A stretch of DNA of 64,000 nucleotides from Candidatus Thiomargarita nelsonii (GCA_000785145.2 JSZA02000014.1:1-64000), one strand, 5' to 3'. Positions 34,001-43,546 are shown, numbered from the stretch's first letter. Notes: generated by a model not told the origin, from the sequence alone. Made by a program: numbers and translations.

Positions 34001-34508
34001 TAATGCTATCTGCCAAGTCTGGATGATCCGTATCAATACCCGTATCTAAGAGTGCGACAGTGATACCTTTGCCGGTGTAAGAGCGTGCATGGACTGCATC
34101 AGCCTGAATGTGAGGAATACTTTCAGCCAGACTGAATTTGCGTTGTTTATCTAGTTGAATAGAGGCAACTTGGGGATGATTTTGCAAAATAGCGAGAGCC
34201 TTGGCTGTGATAGTGCCAGCTAAGGCGGGTATGTAGCTATATTGGCGCTTTAATTTGAAATGATTAGCCGATTTCAAATAATTGGCTGATAATACAGATG
34301 CTTGTGCCTGTGCGACTAATGCCCGCTGCTGTTTATCTGATAGTGCGCTTCTAAGAGAGGCACTCACGGAAACATGCAATGTCACTATCACTTGAGCTTG
34401 ATTTTTTACCTTAACTTGAGTAAGGACTTTAGTCTCAACAGTGGCAGCCTGTAATGGGTAATTGAGTACGATAAAAAAATAGAGGAAAATGCGATTAAAG
34501 TTTTTCAT
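31011..34508 (-). CDS. secreted subtilisin-like (S8) serine protease with Calx-beta domains
   Basis: About 1165 residues. Signal peptide (MKNFNRIFLYFFIVLNYPLQ), an I9-type propeptide (about 30-125), and a subtilisin domain (about 138-410) with Asp155 in VALLDTGID, His200 in GGGHGTHVAG, the oxyanion Asn297 in AAGNEG and Ser360 in QSGTSAAAP. Then come about three Calx-beta domains (about 435-530, 555-650, 815-905; YATVDGTATAGNDYIATSGT-type) alternating with beta-sandwich segments having the FESGE..WSGG pattern. Calx-beta domains bind calcium and mediate adhesion. I start at ATG 34508, since upstream codons give an unlikely leader. It probably acts outside the cell. Confidence 0.93.
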   Translation of the reverse strand: MKNFNRIFLYFFIVLNYPLQAATVETKVLTQVKVKNQAQVIVTLHVSVSASLRSALSDKQQRALVAQAQASVLSANYLKSANHFKLKRQYSYIPALAGTITAKALAILQNHPQVASIQLDKQRKFSLAESIPHIQADAVHARSYTGKGITVALLDTGIDTDHPDLADSIIAQHCFSQGSCPPNDTNESESAEDDIYGGGHGTHVAGIITSPRGVAPDAGIVAIKVSSHFGIFSVPLDSDILAGLDWIRASTQPVHIISLSLGGGAFSNICDDEIPAYADIFKQLRANGITIFVAAGNEGAKNEISAPACLNEAIAVGATTLSDNIAFFSNRNNLVDILAPGVGITSSLIGGGYITQSGTSAAAPMAAGVAALMLQANPALTPSLIEIIMENSGVIVTDDLTFPRVNALAAVEMTHGVAFDFAAKGYKIDETGGAVTIEVSRLGSDTGRVSVEYATVDGTATAGNDYIATSGTLTWEHGDTSNKSLVVNILGNSEIFEKAFLVSLQTPTRHQATVTILDDDFAGSLEVTGVSEQTFIDDFFVFNIKHGVEENAKSITIEVARQEGSKGVVSIDYATVDGSATAGSDYTATQGTLTWGTGDMDNKKLTVPILDDSVFEGKETFSVALSNPTNGATLGENTETTVVIADNEYGVGITDSSFESGESDLPHSVWSGGTSIRQSPILSNYELAHSGNRFLSLGGLRRPIATFARQSFFIPLNASTLNFRLKMEEVGGINNDLMAVLIDGKAHFLVAATQAANYADYQLIALDVEAYADGNLHDVVFYSEVFGSDTTRFLIDDVELKVRDAGTFQFSQTDYRVDENSGLVNFEVARSLGSQGEVSVNYMTSDGSAKANLDYIPANGILTWADGETSPKSFTVTITDDAYFGDEETFKVSLFNPTGGATTDLPATITIVNDDALMAGITDGSFELGTPNPVWNEIDSLGSSPICSHATCGPPDFPSQPHTGEYFAWFGSAFLARISALEQTLIIPVGTRTLNFWLQIPSAEGSGSLQVNLDNNFIFSVTEADVADYSDYTQVAVDISAYADDGVHYLGFGSIVLGDGAMRFFVDEVCLANTLPDAPQLEVTIDGHHAQASWTTGAQGYIFSYAPYSDPISEVTLNHITALDLGTQTTIAGDLASGTALYVAVQAYNCSGTSPYSNLGIVIIP

Positions 34509-34601
34509 ATATAAGATTGATGTTGACGATAAAAAGTAACAAGGAACCTTTTTATCATACATTCAAACAAACTGGCAAGCACTATTTGTTCCACAATCTA
34601 A

Positions 34602-34630
34602 AAATCCTATTTCTTAAAGAAATAGGATTT
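34602..34630. terminator. perfect palindrome, likely terminator of the Rpn-family gene
   Basis: AAATCCTATTTCTT, one central base, then its exact complement. A partial copy (ATAGGATTTTTT) follows. Position fits a terminator for the minus-strand gene ending at 34702. Confidence 0.6.
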
Positions 34631-34701
34631 ATTAAATAATAGGATTTTTTGGAGCGTGTGCTAAACAACTATAAACGACTTTTGAAGGAAACCTTGAGGG
34701 C

Positions 34702-35544
34702 TTACAACATCTTAACTTGTTCTAAAGTCAACCCAGTCGCACTCGCTATTTGCTCCTCTGTCAAAGTGCCAAGCGCTTTAAAATTGCGAGCCGTTTCTTT
34801 TAGCCTCTCCTCGCCCTCCTTCAATCCAGCTTTCCTACCCTTCTCCTCACCTTCTTCAAAGGCTTCTTTCTCCGACTCCTCCTGATTATACTCGTCTTTC
34901 ATACGAGCATATTCATCAGGCGTGATCTGGTCCTTCTCAATTAGTTCAAACAAACTGTGAATATGAGGATTCGTATAACCCTCCTCATTAACTCTCTCAT
35001 CCAAAGTATCCTGAATCGCTTGCATCCATTCAAGGTAGTTTGCCGGCGTTTTCTGCTTTTTGAGCGAGTTCGTAAAAATAAAAATCAGCCGATGTTTCTT
35101 TCTATAAACACTTTCAACCACCTCACCAGTGGCAAGGTCTCTCGGTTCAAAATCATGCACTAAAATACCGCTGCCATCAGAATTTGGTGCTTTCTTACCC
35201 GTAAAAAAAACTAAAGTGATCACCGTAACAGGAAAACGATAATTCGTTGAACTGGCAATCGTCTCAACCATCGCACCGCATTGGTAATAGACAAAACGCT
35301 CATAAGTATCCGAATAATGAGCATGTTGCACTTCGACAATCAGCCGATTCTTTTTATCTTCAGCGAATAAATCAAACCGGGTAGCCACCTTGCCCACTGA
35401 GGGGATGAAAACCTTATCGTTTTCCACCTCATCAATTTCCAGTTGGATATCAAGAAGATCTCCAACTAAGGCAGCGAACATCTCTGGTTGACCAAAGGCC
35501 TTTTTGAAAATTACATCATAACGTAATGGCGCAACTTGTTTCAT
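34702..35544 (-). CDS. Rpn-family PD-(D/E)XK nuclease (recombination-promoting type)
   Basis: About 280 residues. N-terminal PDDEXK_2-type nuclease domain (about 1-220): LRYDVIFKKAFGQPE, then TRFDLFAEDKKNRLIVEVQ with the catalytic D...E-x-Q pair, and HYSDTYERFVYYQCGAM. The C-terminal tail is rich in Glu and Lys (EEGEEKGRKAGLKEGEERLK) and helical, as usual in this family. Rpn proteins (RpnA-E) promote recombination in E. coli and are often mobile-like and multi-copy. I start at ATG 35544, as AGGA lies 7 bases upstream. Confidence 0.92.
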   Translation of the reverse strand: MKQVAPLRYDVIFKKAFGQPEMFAALVGDLLDIQLEIDEVENDKVFIPSVGKVATRFDLFAEDKKNRLIVEVQHAHYSDTYERFVYYQCGAMVETIASSTNYRFPVTVITLVFFTGKKAPNSDGSGILVHDFEPRDLATGEVVESVYRKKHRLIFIFTNSLKKQKTPANYLEWMQAIQDTLDERVNEEGYTNPHIHSLFELIEKDQITPDEYARMKDEYNQEESEKEAFEEGEEKGRKAGLKEGEERLKETARNFKALGTLTEEQIASATGLTLEQVKML

Positions 35545-35888
35545 AGTCTTATCCTTCAAAAGCCCTCATGGTTTTAATTTAAGCCAATAAATTTATAATT
35601 CGGTAAGGCTTATCCTCAATGTGGTGCATTTTCTGCTCCTCAAATTATAGGTTTTTATATCAAGTATAGCCTATTTAGAGCCATCAAACCTAAAATCAAA
35701 AAAGTCTGGATTATTTTGGTAATCCTAGTTAAATAAAATAAAAACCTGCTATGTTCAATCGCTTGACATACGATCAAAGGGAGCTTAGCGGCAATAACTG
35801 TAACAAGTCCATTTTCAATCTTGGATTCAATGTGCTTAAACCCAATATTTGAAAACAGACTTTGATTTGCAAACAACCATAAAAAAAC

Positions 35889-35916
35889 TTGTTATACTAT
35901 AAACAAATACTATAGT
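35889..35916 (+). promoter_or_regulatory. candidate sigma-70 promoter of pyc
   Basis: TTGTTA (35889-35894), a 16-base spacer, and TATAGT (35911-35916), about 30 bases before the pyruvate carboxylase ATG. The preceding 350 bases (35560-35888) show no gene I trust. Confidence 0.4.
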
Positions 35917-35947
35917 CCGTCCACCAACATATAAGGATTAAGGTTTT

Positions 35948-38900
35948 ATGTTACATAAAATTAACAAACTGCTCGTCGCTAATCGTGGTGAAATTGCTAT
36001 TCGGGTTTTGCGAGCCGCATCAGAATTAAATATTGGTACTGTCGCTATTTATACCCATGAAGATCGCTTTTCTCCGCACCGCTATAAAGCGGATGAAGCT
36101 TATCAAATTGGTCCCGATCAGGAGCCACTCAAACCTTATCTTGATATTGAGGCCATTATAAAAACGGCCCTCAAACGTAAAGTTGATGCAATTCATCCCG
36201 GTTATGGTTTTTTATCGGAAAACGTTGAATTTGCCACCCGTTGTCAGGAAGAAGGTATTATCTTTATTGGCCCCAAACCTGAAGCCATGCGGCAATTAGG
36301 TGATAAAGTTATCGCCAAACAAAATGCCGTGGCGGCTGGCTTGCCAATTATTGAAAACAGTCGTCAGCCACTTGATTCTGTCGCCATTGCTCACCAAGAA
36401 GCCAACCGAATTGGTTATCCGCTCATGCTGAAAGCGGCGTCCGGTGGTGGCGGGCGTGGTATGAGAGTTTTGCATAATCCTGCTGAATTGGAGTCCGCCT
36501 TTAATGAAGCGCGAAATGAAGCCGCTAAAGCTTTTGGCGATGACACCGTATTTTTAGAAAAATATCTTGATTCTCCCAAGCATATTGAAGTGCAGATTTT
36601 AGGTGATAATCATGGCAACCTCATCCATTTATATGAGCGTGACTGTTCCGTCCAAAGACGTTTTCAAAAAGTGGTAGAAGTTGCGCCGAGTATCGGGCTT
36701 GCTAAAGAGACACGGAACAAGCTTTATGAATATGCCCTGGCTATTACCAGCCATGTCGGTTATAGCAATGCCGGCACAGTAGAATTCCTTGTTGATAGTG
36801 AGGAAAATATCTACTTCATTGAAGTCAATCCTCGTATTCAAGTTGAACATACAGTGACAGAAGAAATTACTGGGATTGATATTGTTCGTAGTCAAATTCA
36901 TATTGCTGAAGGCTCCAAATTAGCCGACCCGGAAATCGACATTCCTTCACAAGACGATGTGAATTGTAACGGTTATGCGATTCAATGTCGTATTACGACT
37001 GAAGACCCTGAAAATGGGTTTACCCCAGATTATGGGACGATTGTTGCCTATCGAAGTGCCGGTGGTTTTGGTATTCGATTAGATATTGGTGCCGCCTACT
37101 CGGGGGCTAAAGTTTCACCTTTTTTTGACTCCATGTTGGTTAAAGTTTCTTCATGGGGGCGTACCTTAGAAGGCGCGATTCAACGAGTTGATAGAGCTTT
37201 GCGAGAATTCCGTATCCGGGGTGTTAAAACCAATATTGGTTTTCTGGAAAAGGTACTGGAACATCCTAAGTTTTTATCCGGAAAAGCGACGGTCACATTT
37301 ATTGATGCTCATCCTGAATTGTTTAATATTGCCCGCCGTTATGATCGGGCGACTAAGGTATTACGTTATTTAGCCGAAGTGATTGTCAATGGGAATCCTG
37401 ATGTCAGAGATTCCAAAATGCCGATGACATTTAGGACCCCCCAGGTTCCAAGATTTGAAAAACGCCCTGATTATCCGCAAGGCACGAAAAATCTCTTGGA
37501 TCAAATGGGACCCGTAGAATTTTCCAAATGGATCAAAGCGCAACCGAATATTTTTTATACTGATACCACCTTGAGAGATGCCCATCAATCCTTATTGGCG
37601 ACTCGTGTACGTACCATAGATATGATGGCAGTGGCTAAAGGTTTCGCCAAAAATCATCCATCGGTTTTTTCCTTAGAAATGTGGGGTGGCGCGACATTTG
37701 ACGTTGCCATGCGCTTTTTACATGAATGCCCATGGGAACGTCTGCAAAAATTACGCAAGGCTTGTCCTAATATTCTGCTACAAATGTTATTCAGGGGATC
37801 CAATGCCATTGGTTATAAAGCTTACCCGGATAATTTGATCGAAGAGTTTATTATTAAAGCTTGGGAAAATGGTATTGATGTGTTCCGCATTTTTGATTCC
37901 CTAAATTGGATAGAAGCCATGAAAAAATCTATCCAAGTGGTGCGGGAACAAACAGGCGGGATTGCCGAAGCAACGATTTGTTACACGGGTGACGTTTTGA
38001 GCCAAGAAGTTGGCTATAAATACAATCTGCAATATTATCTGGATTTGGCCCGTCAACTAGAAGATCAAGGTGCTCATATTCTGGCTATCAAAGACATGGC
38101 CGGTTTGCTGAAGCCGTATGCTGCTGAACTACTGATTCCGGCATTGAAAGAAACGGTAGATATTCCTATCCATTTGCACACCCATGATACTTCATCCATT
38201 CAAGCCGCTACCCTAGTGAAAGCCATTGAAGCTGAAGTTGATATTATCGATGTTTGTTTAAGCTCTATGTCGGGATTAACCTCTCAACCTAATTTCAATT
38301 CCATGGTTGCCGTCATGCAAGGGCATGAACGCGAACAACCGATGAATCTTGACTCACTTAACCAATATGCCAATTATTGGGAAGATGTGCGGGAATATTA
38401 TCATGTGTTTGAATCCGGATTAAAAGCCGGCACCGCTGAAGTCTATAATCATGAAATCCCGGGTGGCCAATATTCCAATCTACGTCCCCAAGCGATTAGC
38501 TTAGGACTGGAACACAAATTTGAGGAGATCAAACAATACTACGCCATTGTCAACCGTATGTTTGGTGACATTATTAAGGTAACTCCCTCATCAAAAGTGG
38601 TTGGAGACATGGCTTTGTTCATGGTTTCTAATGGCTTGACTGAAGAGGATATTATGAAGCGAGGCCAAACCTTAGCTTTTCCAGATTCGGTCATTGATCT
38701 TTTCAAAGGTAATTTGGGACAACCTCAAGGCGGCTTCCCAGCCCAGTTGAGCAAAATTATCCTGAAGGATGATAAGCCCTTCACTGACTCTCCCAATAGT
38801 CATTTGCAACCAATTGATATTAAAACCGCTTTTGCAGAATTTCAACAAGAATTTGATTATGATCAGAACTTTCTGGATTTCTTATCCTTCAAGATGTATC

Positions 38901-39397
38901 CAGATGTGTATCGCGATTTCCATCAACATAGGCAACTCTATGGCGAGATCACTTATCTACCTTCACCGGCTTTTTTCTATGGACTAAAAGAACATGAAGA
39001 AATTTTGGTCGAATTGAGCAAAGGCAAAACCCTGACCATACGTTTAGAGTATTGCTCTGAACCCAATGATGAGGGGATGCGAACCATCTCGTTTGAACTC
39101 AATGGCCAGCGTAGAAGTATAACGGTTTATGATAAAGCGATTGCCTCAACCAGCGAAGAAAATCGCAAAGCGGAAACGGATTACGAAATAGGCGCACCAC
39201 TACAAGGACGTATTTCAGGCATTTTGGTAGAAGTTGATGCCGAAGTGAAACAACATGATCCGCTATTTGTTATCGAGGCGATGAAAATGGAAACCACCGT
39301 CTCAGCACCTTTTGATGGCATAATCAGTCGAATTCATTTATCAGAAGGCGCAATGGTTAAGCAACAAGATTTAGTGGTAGAATTTGTGAATGATTAA
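35948..39397 (+). CDS. pyc: pyruvate carboxylase
   Basis: 1149 residues, full-length single-chain biotin enzyme: pyruvate + bicarbonate + ATP to oxaloacetate. The biotin carboxylase (1-455) has ANRGEIAIRVLRAA, KAASGGGGRGMRV and FIEVNPRIQVEHTVTEE. The carboxyltransferase (about 530-810) has FYTDTTLRDAHQSLLATRVR and HLHTHDTS. The C-terminal biotinyl domain has IEAMKMET with the biotinylated lysine near residue 1114. AAGGATTAAGG precedes the ATG. The biotin ligase gene overlaps its last 8 bases, so carrier enzyme and modifying enzyme are made together. It supplies oxaloacetate for anaplerosis. Confidence 0.97.
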   Translation: MLHKINKLLVANRGEIAIRVLRAASELNIGTVAIYTHEDRFSPHRYKADEAYQIGPDQEPLKPYLDIEAIIKTALKRKVDAIHPGYGFLSENVEFATRCQEEGIIFIGPKPEAMRQLGDKVIAKQNAVAAGLPIIENSRQPLDSVAIAHQEANRIGYPLMLKAASGGGGRGMRVLHNPAELESAFNEARNEAAKAFGDDTVFLEKYLDSPKHIEVQILGDNHGNLIHLYERDCSVQRRFQKVVEVAPSIGLAKETRNKLYEYALAITSHVGYSNAGTVEFLVDSEENIYFIEVNPRIQVEHTVTEEITGIDIVRSQIHIAEGSKLADPEIDIPSQDDVNCNGYAIQCRITTEDPENGFTPDYGTIVAYRSAGGFGIRLDIGAAYSGAKVSPFFDSMLVKVSSWGRTLEGAIQRVDRALREFRIRGVKTNIGFLEKVLEHPKFLSGKATVTFIDAHPELFNIARRYDRATKVLRYLAEVIVNGNPDVRDSKMPMTFRTPQVPRFEKRPDYPQGTKNLLDQMGPVEFSKWIKAQPNIFYTDTTLRDAHQSLLATRVRTIDMMAVAKGFAKNHPSVFSLEMWGGATFDVAMRFLHECPWERLQKLRKACPNILLQMLFRGSNAIGYKAYPDNLIEEFIIKAWENGIDVFRIFDSLNWIEAMKKSIQVVREQTGGIAEATICYTGDVLSQEVGYKYNLQYYLDLARQLEDQGAHILAIKDMAGLLKPYAAELLIPALKETVDIPIHLHTHDTSSIQAATLVKAIEAEVDIIDVCLSSMSGLTSQPNFNSMVAVMQGHEREQPMNLDSLNQYANYWEDVREYYHVFESGLKAGTAEVYNHEIPGGQYSNLRPQAISLGLEHKFEEIKQYYAIVNRMFGDIIKVTPSSKVVGDMALFMVSNGLTEEDIMKRGQTLAFPDSVIDLFKGNLGQPQGGFPAQLSKIILKDDKPFTDSPNSHLQPIDIKTAFAEFQQEFDYDQNFLDFLSFKMYPDVYRDFHQHRQLYGEITYLPSPAFFYGLKEHEEILVELSKGKTLTIRLEYCSEPNDEGMRTISFELNGQRRSITVYDKAIASTSEENRKAETDYEIGAPLQGRISGILVEVDAEVKQHDPLFVIEAMKMETTVSAPFDGIISRIHLSEGAMVKQQDLVVEFVND

Positions 39398-40169
39398 AAT
39401 GCCAGCACTTGACTATAACCAAATCATTGCAGCACTAGATAAAAGTGTTATTGACAAGCTAAAGCATTTGGAAGTATTGGCTGAGGTTTCCTCAACCAAT
39501 ACTTGGTTGTCTCAATATGGAGATTGTGGTTATGTTTGTCTAGCGGAACAACAAACAGCCGGTAGAGGGCGTGGCAATAATATTTGGGTATCACCAAGCG
39601 CAAGCAATATTTACCTTTCTTTGACTTGGTGTTTAGATGGCACTCAGAGCCAATGGTTAGGGCTTGAAATAGGTATTGCTTTAGCGCAGGTGTTGTCAGA
39701 GATTGGCATTACCGGTCATGGCATCAAATGGCCTAATGATCTTTATTGGCAAGGCCAAAAAATTGGCGGAATTCTCATAGAGCGAAATTACCAGAGTCAT
39801 CGCTTTATTATAGGTATTGGAATCAACGTCAATATGTCAAAAATTGAAGACACAGCAATCAATCAACCTTGGATTAGTTTAAGACAAATCTTAGGGGCAC
39901 CTATTGATAGAAATAAATTAGCTGCTTTAATCATTTCCCATCTAATTAAGTGCTTATCTATTTTACCGACGAGAACTTTTAATGAACTGCAAAAAAACTG
40001 GTCCCAGTGGGACCTACTTATCGGAAAATCCGTTATTATTCATCAGCACAAACTTAATAAAATCAAAGGCGTTGCTAAAGGCATTGATCCTCAAGGACGT
40101 TTAATTGTTACCCTAGCTGATGGTAGTCAAAAAAACTTCTCATCAGCAGATATTAGTGTACGTTGGTAA
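39390..40169 (+). CDS. birA: biotin--[acetyl-CoA-carboxylase] ligase
   Basis: 259 residues. Activates biotin as biotinyl-AMP and attaches it to carrier lysines such as that of the overlapping pyc product. Seen: SSTNTWL, EQQTAGRGRGNNIWVSP (the GRGRGxxW biotinyl-AMP loop), GIKWPNDLYW, KIGGILIE and IGIGINVN, then a small SH3-like C-terminal domain (GVAKGIDPQGRLIV). It lacks the N-terminal helix-turn-helix of E. coli BirA, so it should be an enzyme only, not a repressor. Its ATG lies inside the pyc end (8-base overlap), indicating translational coupling. Confidence 0.95.
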   Translation: MIKMPALDYNQIIAALDKSVIDKLKHLEVLAEVSSTNTWLSQYGDCGYVCLAEQQTAGRGRGNNIWVSPSASNIYLSLTWCLDGTQSQWLGLEIGIALAQVLSEIGITGHGIKWPNDLYWQGQKIGGILIERNYQSHRFIIGIGINVNMSKIEDTAINQPWISLRQILGAPIDRNKLAALIISHLIKCLSILPTRTFNELQKNWSQWDLLIGKSVIIHQHKLNKIKGVAKGIDPQGRLIVTLADGSQKNFSSADISVRW

Positions 40170-40431
40170 TCCAATTATTGATTAAATTTCGTTGTATCGG
40201 GAATGGAGCGAAGCGGATTTCCCGATACGAAGTCAGCGTAGCTAAACTCAGCAAGAGTAGGGTGCGTCCTACGCACCGGTTATAAGGTAGTAAGAGTAGG
40301 GTGCGTCCTACGCACCGGTTATAAGGTGGAACGTTTATTTGTGCGGAGCCAGCGTAGGGTGCGTCCCACGCACCTTGTTGTCGAGCAATGGTGGCGGAAG
40401 GTGCGTAGGACGCACCCTACACTCGCTGAAT
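40170..40431. repeat. TATCGGG-variant palindrome and GTGCGTCC repeats
   Basis: A palindrome of the 35-bp family with paired changes in both arms (GTATCGGG / CCCGATAC, 40194-40228), then three to four copies of a GTAGGGTGCGTCCTACGCAC unit in alternating orientation (about 40257-40420). No gene. Confidence 0.8.
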
Positions 40432-40548
40432 CAATGCCACCTTCGTTAAGAGGGCAACCACAAGGGATTGCCCCTACAAACCGTGATTTTTCGTAGGGGC
40501 AATCCTTTATGGTTGCCCTGGGGCGTTGGTGGCATTGACTCGCTGAAT
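40421..40548. mobile_element. 106-bp MITE with 11-bp target duplication
   Basis: The element at 40432-40537 (CAATGCCACC ... GGTGGCATTG) is flanked by identical ACTCGCTGAAT at 40421-40431 and 40538-40548. Same length and ends as the copy at 9187-9292. Confidence 0.88.
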
Positions 40549-40600
40549 AGAGCAAGTTGGTATTTATCGTTCGATCTCCACTTTTTCATCCTCCGCTCAT

Positions 40601-40640
40601 TGAGTTAGACGCCGTTTATACCAAAACGGCGTCTAACTCA
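40601..40640. repeat. perfect 17-bp inverted repeat
   Basis: TGAGTTAGACGCCGTTT, a 6-base loop, then the exact complement. GC-rich arms in AT-rich DNA; no T tract follows, so it is not an obvious terminator. The rest of 40549-40794 shows no gene. Confidence 0.85.
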
Positions 40641-40794
40641 AATATCGAAAAAGCGGCTGGCTGTCATATGTGAGACTGGATAAGGCAAACGGGGTGACGG
40701 TTTATCCGTTTATTCCGCTGTACTCAGATTTATCTCTATTAAAGATACAAAATAATATTTATTTATCTTAAAAAAAGAGATAAAATTAGCCACT

Positions 40795-42079
40795 ATGAAA
40801 GCAATAATATCTCAACTTATCGACGATTTTCATGAACGAAAATTGCCTGAACTTGTCGCTCGAAATAAAAAATTGTCCAGATACCGGGCAAAGCTAATGT
40901 CATAATCGGTATGAGACGTACCGGAAAAACCTTTTTCTGCTATCAAAGAATACATGAATTACTTGCTGCTGGCATCGCATCAAGGGAAGAAATACTCTAC
41001 CTGAACTTTGAAGATGACAGATTGCTTGGATTTACCGTTCAAGATTTTCAAACAATCCTTGATGTTTATTATGGCAAATATCCTTCGCATCGTGACACAA
41101 AATGTCATTTTTTCTTTGACGAAATCCAGCGTATAGAGCAATGGGAAATATTTATCCGGCGTTTGTTGGATACAGAAAACGTACAGGTTTATCTGACTGG
41201 CTCATCATCAAAACTGCTGAGTATTGAAATAGCGTCCAGTTTACGGGGGCGTTCCCTAACAACAGAAATCTTCCCTTTCAGTTTTCAAGCGTTTTTGAAA
41301 TGTCACCAGCTTTTTGATAAGCCCCCCGCCAGATTGGGTGCGAGGACCGTTTCGACTCTACGCAAGGCTGTTCAGGATTATCTTGATATCGGCGGTTTTC
41401 CGGAAGTGCAGACATTAGATCGCGATATACGGATTGAAGTGTTGCAAGGCTATATTGATTCAGTGTTGCTGAAAGATGTGATAGAGCGCCATAAGGTTAG
41501 CAATGTCACGGCGCTGAAATATTTGGTCCGCCACCTCATGAATTCACCCTGCGGCAGATTCAGCGTTAATAAGTTCTACAATAGCCTGAAAAGTTTGTCG
41601 GTTAAATGCACTAAGAATAGTCTGTATGAGTATCTTGATCATTTGACGGATGCTTATTTGTTTTACCGGGTTCCAATACATAGTCGCTCAGAGAAGGCGC
41701 GGATGCCGGCCAAAATTTATACGATAGATACTGGATTACTCAATGCAATAAGCTTTCGTAATTCATCGAATAATGGTCATTGCTGGAAAACTTGGTTTTT
41801 ATGCACCTGCGCCGTAATGGGTATGTTGTCGAATATGTCAACACAAAAGGGGGTTATGAGACTGATTTTTTAGCTAGGCACAAAATTTCTGATGAGATCA
41901 AATTGATTCAGGTATGTTGGGAATTGTTAGATGAAAAAACGTTCAAGCGAGAACTTCGCGGTTTGCAAACGGTCATGGATGAATTATCTATTAGCTCAGG
42001 TACTATCGTGACATGGGATGATGAAGCCGCCCTTGATAATAACATTACAGTCGTTCCTATCTGGAAATGGTTGTTGTAA
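40795..42079 (+). pseudogene. DUF4143-type AAA ATPase, broken by two frameshifts
   Basis: A single ancestral frame of about 427 codons in three pieces. ATG 40795 (MKAIISQLIDDFHERKLPEL) runs to about 40878. 40881-41777 is the main part, with Walker A GMRRTGKT and Walker B HFFFDEIQRI, plus the LTGSSSKLLS sensor motif typical of this family. About 41780-42079 holds the C-terminal DUF4143 domain (MLENLVFMHLRRNGYVVEYV). Two single-base-type shifts (near 40878 and 41775) separate them. The family's function is unclear; members are often dispensable and toxin-antitoxin-like in distribution. Probably inactive unless the shifts are sequencing errors. Confidence 0.85.
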
Positions 42080-42169
42080 TACTGAATCATTCGAGTATCA
42101 GAAAATTCCAAGTTCCTAGTAGGCGATTTATCGCCTACTACGAACGCTTTAACAGTTCAGGCGTGGAAA

Positions 42170-42312
42170 GTTGGTGCGTAGGACGCACCCTACGCTCCAT
42201 TCCCGAAACAACGGAAATTGGTTTCGGGAAATCCGCTCCGCTCCATTCCCGAAACAACGGAAAAATAGAGAGGTTTGGTTTCGGGAAATCCGCTCCGCTC
42301 CATTCCCGAAAC
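42170..42312. repeat. three TTTCGGG palindromes in a row
   Basis: A truncated copy fused to a GTGCGTAGGACGCACCC unit (42170-42209) and two full copies (42221-42255, 42278-42312) with a 22-base spacer. Located at the convergent end of hipA. Confidence 0.85.
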
Positions 42313-42327
42313 AACAAACTGTGACTC

Positions 42328-43542
42328 CTAAATAAGATTTCCCTTTAAAAAATCTTTCTGTATTGCCTGAATAATCCGTGGATTAATCTCATATTGCTTG
42401 GCTAATTTTGACCATTGTGAGACGGCTTCTTTTACTTGTTCTATCATTGCGGTTAAATCAGAAACATTGTATTTTTCGGCCAAAAATTTTAAATCTTTTA
42501 ATTGTGGATGTTTGCCTTCTCCATTAATGCTCATAGTATGTTCACCCGCAATACCTGTTGTCGGCATTAAATCATAAGCAGGTGCGAGTTGCCATTGGGA
42601 TTGTTTGTTATAAAAGAAAGAAAAATTTTTGACATGATCATCTCTATTATGAGCAATGATATTAAATAACATTCGTCTAAAAGCTTGTTTTATCGCAACT
42701 TGTTGTTCTGTTAAAATTTGGGTGACTTGCAAATAAGTATCATAATCACAAGATGGAATCCGATGATCGGCATGAATTAATCCAGCTAAGGTATGAGTAT
42801 GAATGCGCTGATTGCCTTCTCGATCAAAACGTTTTATAGCAAAATATCGTTGCTGCTTTTCTACTTCGATGAGTCGAGTTTTTGGTAAAAAAATACCGGC
42901 TTGCTGAGCCATTAAAGAATACACATATTCAATCGCGCCTGCCTCTTCTAAATCTTGGTTTTGTGAAAATTTGACTAAATAATGTTCATAATCGTTGGGT
43001 AATTCATCCAATCCACTGATAACATTATTCTTTTCATTTAAACCGACAATGACTTTTGGTCTTGCGCCACCTGATGAGCCGCCTAAAAGTTGTAATTCTG
43101 GAAAAATTTCCTCGTTTGTACCTGTTAAAACTTGTTGAGCTTTTTCTGCTAATAATCTCAGTTGTAAGGCAGAAAAATTGTCGCTTTGCTGAAATTGAGC
43201 GGGATGATAAGTTAGAGCGCCCATAGTACGTTCTCCCAGATACGATAAGCGTTCTAATGGGGTAATGGTTTTGAGACCTAATTTCCGAAAGGCTCTATCC
43301 ATTAATAATAATCCCCAGCCGTCAGGTAAAGAATCATTAAAAAGTCCATATAATCCAGCAAAGACTCGCTCTCTTTCTATAAAGACATTGGGCTTATTAG
43401 GTAAATAAAAAGGCGAAAGTTCTAAACCAGTTTTTATAAATTCAGGCGTATATTCAAACAGGATTTGCTTATTATGAGGCACGAGATGCCCAACAGTGAT
43501 GACTTTATTTTGAAACGGGTGAAAACGCACTTCGATTTCCAT
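42328..43542 (-). CDS. hipA: HipA-family serine/threonine kinase toxin
   Basis: 404 residues. An N-terminal HipA_N subdomain (about 1-115, LFNDSLPDGWG) precedes the kinase core: LLGGSSGGARPKVIV (phosphate loop), HYLVKF, and the catalytic HNRDDHVKNFSF followed by LAPAYDLMP (metal-binding DxxP). HipA phosphorylates a translation factor (glutamyl-tRNA synthetase in E. coli) and induces dormancy; the target here is unknown. It is preceded by a HipB-like antitoxin gene with only a 4-base gap on the same strand. Confidence 0.93.
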   Translation of the reverse strand: MEIEVRFHPFQNKVITVGHLVPHNKQILFEYTPEFIKTGLELSPFYLPNKPNVFIERERVFAGLYGLFNDSLPDGWGLLLMDRAFRKLGLKTITPLERLSYLGERTMGALTYHPAQFQQSDNFSALQLRLLAEKAQQVLTGTNEEIFPELQLLGGSSGGARPKVIVGLNEKNNVISGLDELPNDYEHYLVKFSQNQDLEEAGAIEYVYSLMAQQAGIFLPKTRLIEVEKQQRYFAIKRFDREGNQRIHTHTLAGLIHADHRIPSCDYDTYLQVTQILTEQQVAIKQAFRRMLFNIIAHNRDDHVKNFSFFYNKQSQWQLAPAYDLMPTTGIAGEHTMSINGEGKHPQLKDLKFLAEKYNVSDLTAMIEQVKEAVSQWSKLAKQYEINPRIIQAIQKDFLKGNLI

Positions 43543-43546
43543 AAAA

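Noticed and set aside
35655-35876. Minus-strand open frame of 73 codons between the Rpn-family gene and pyc, faintly transposase-like
   Set aside because: No ribosome site and no motif firm enough to call; composition is that of AT-rich intergenic DNA. A transposase relic cannot be excluded.
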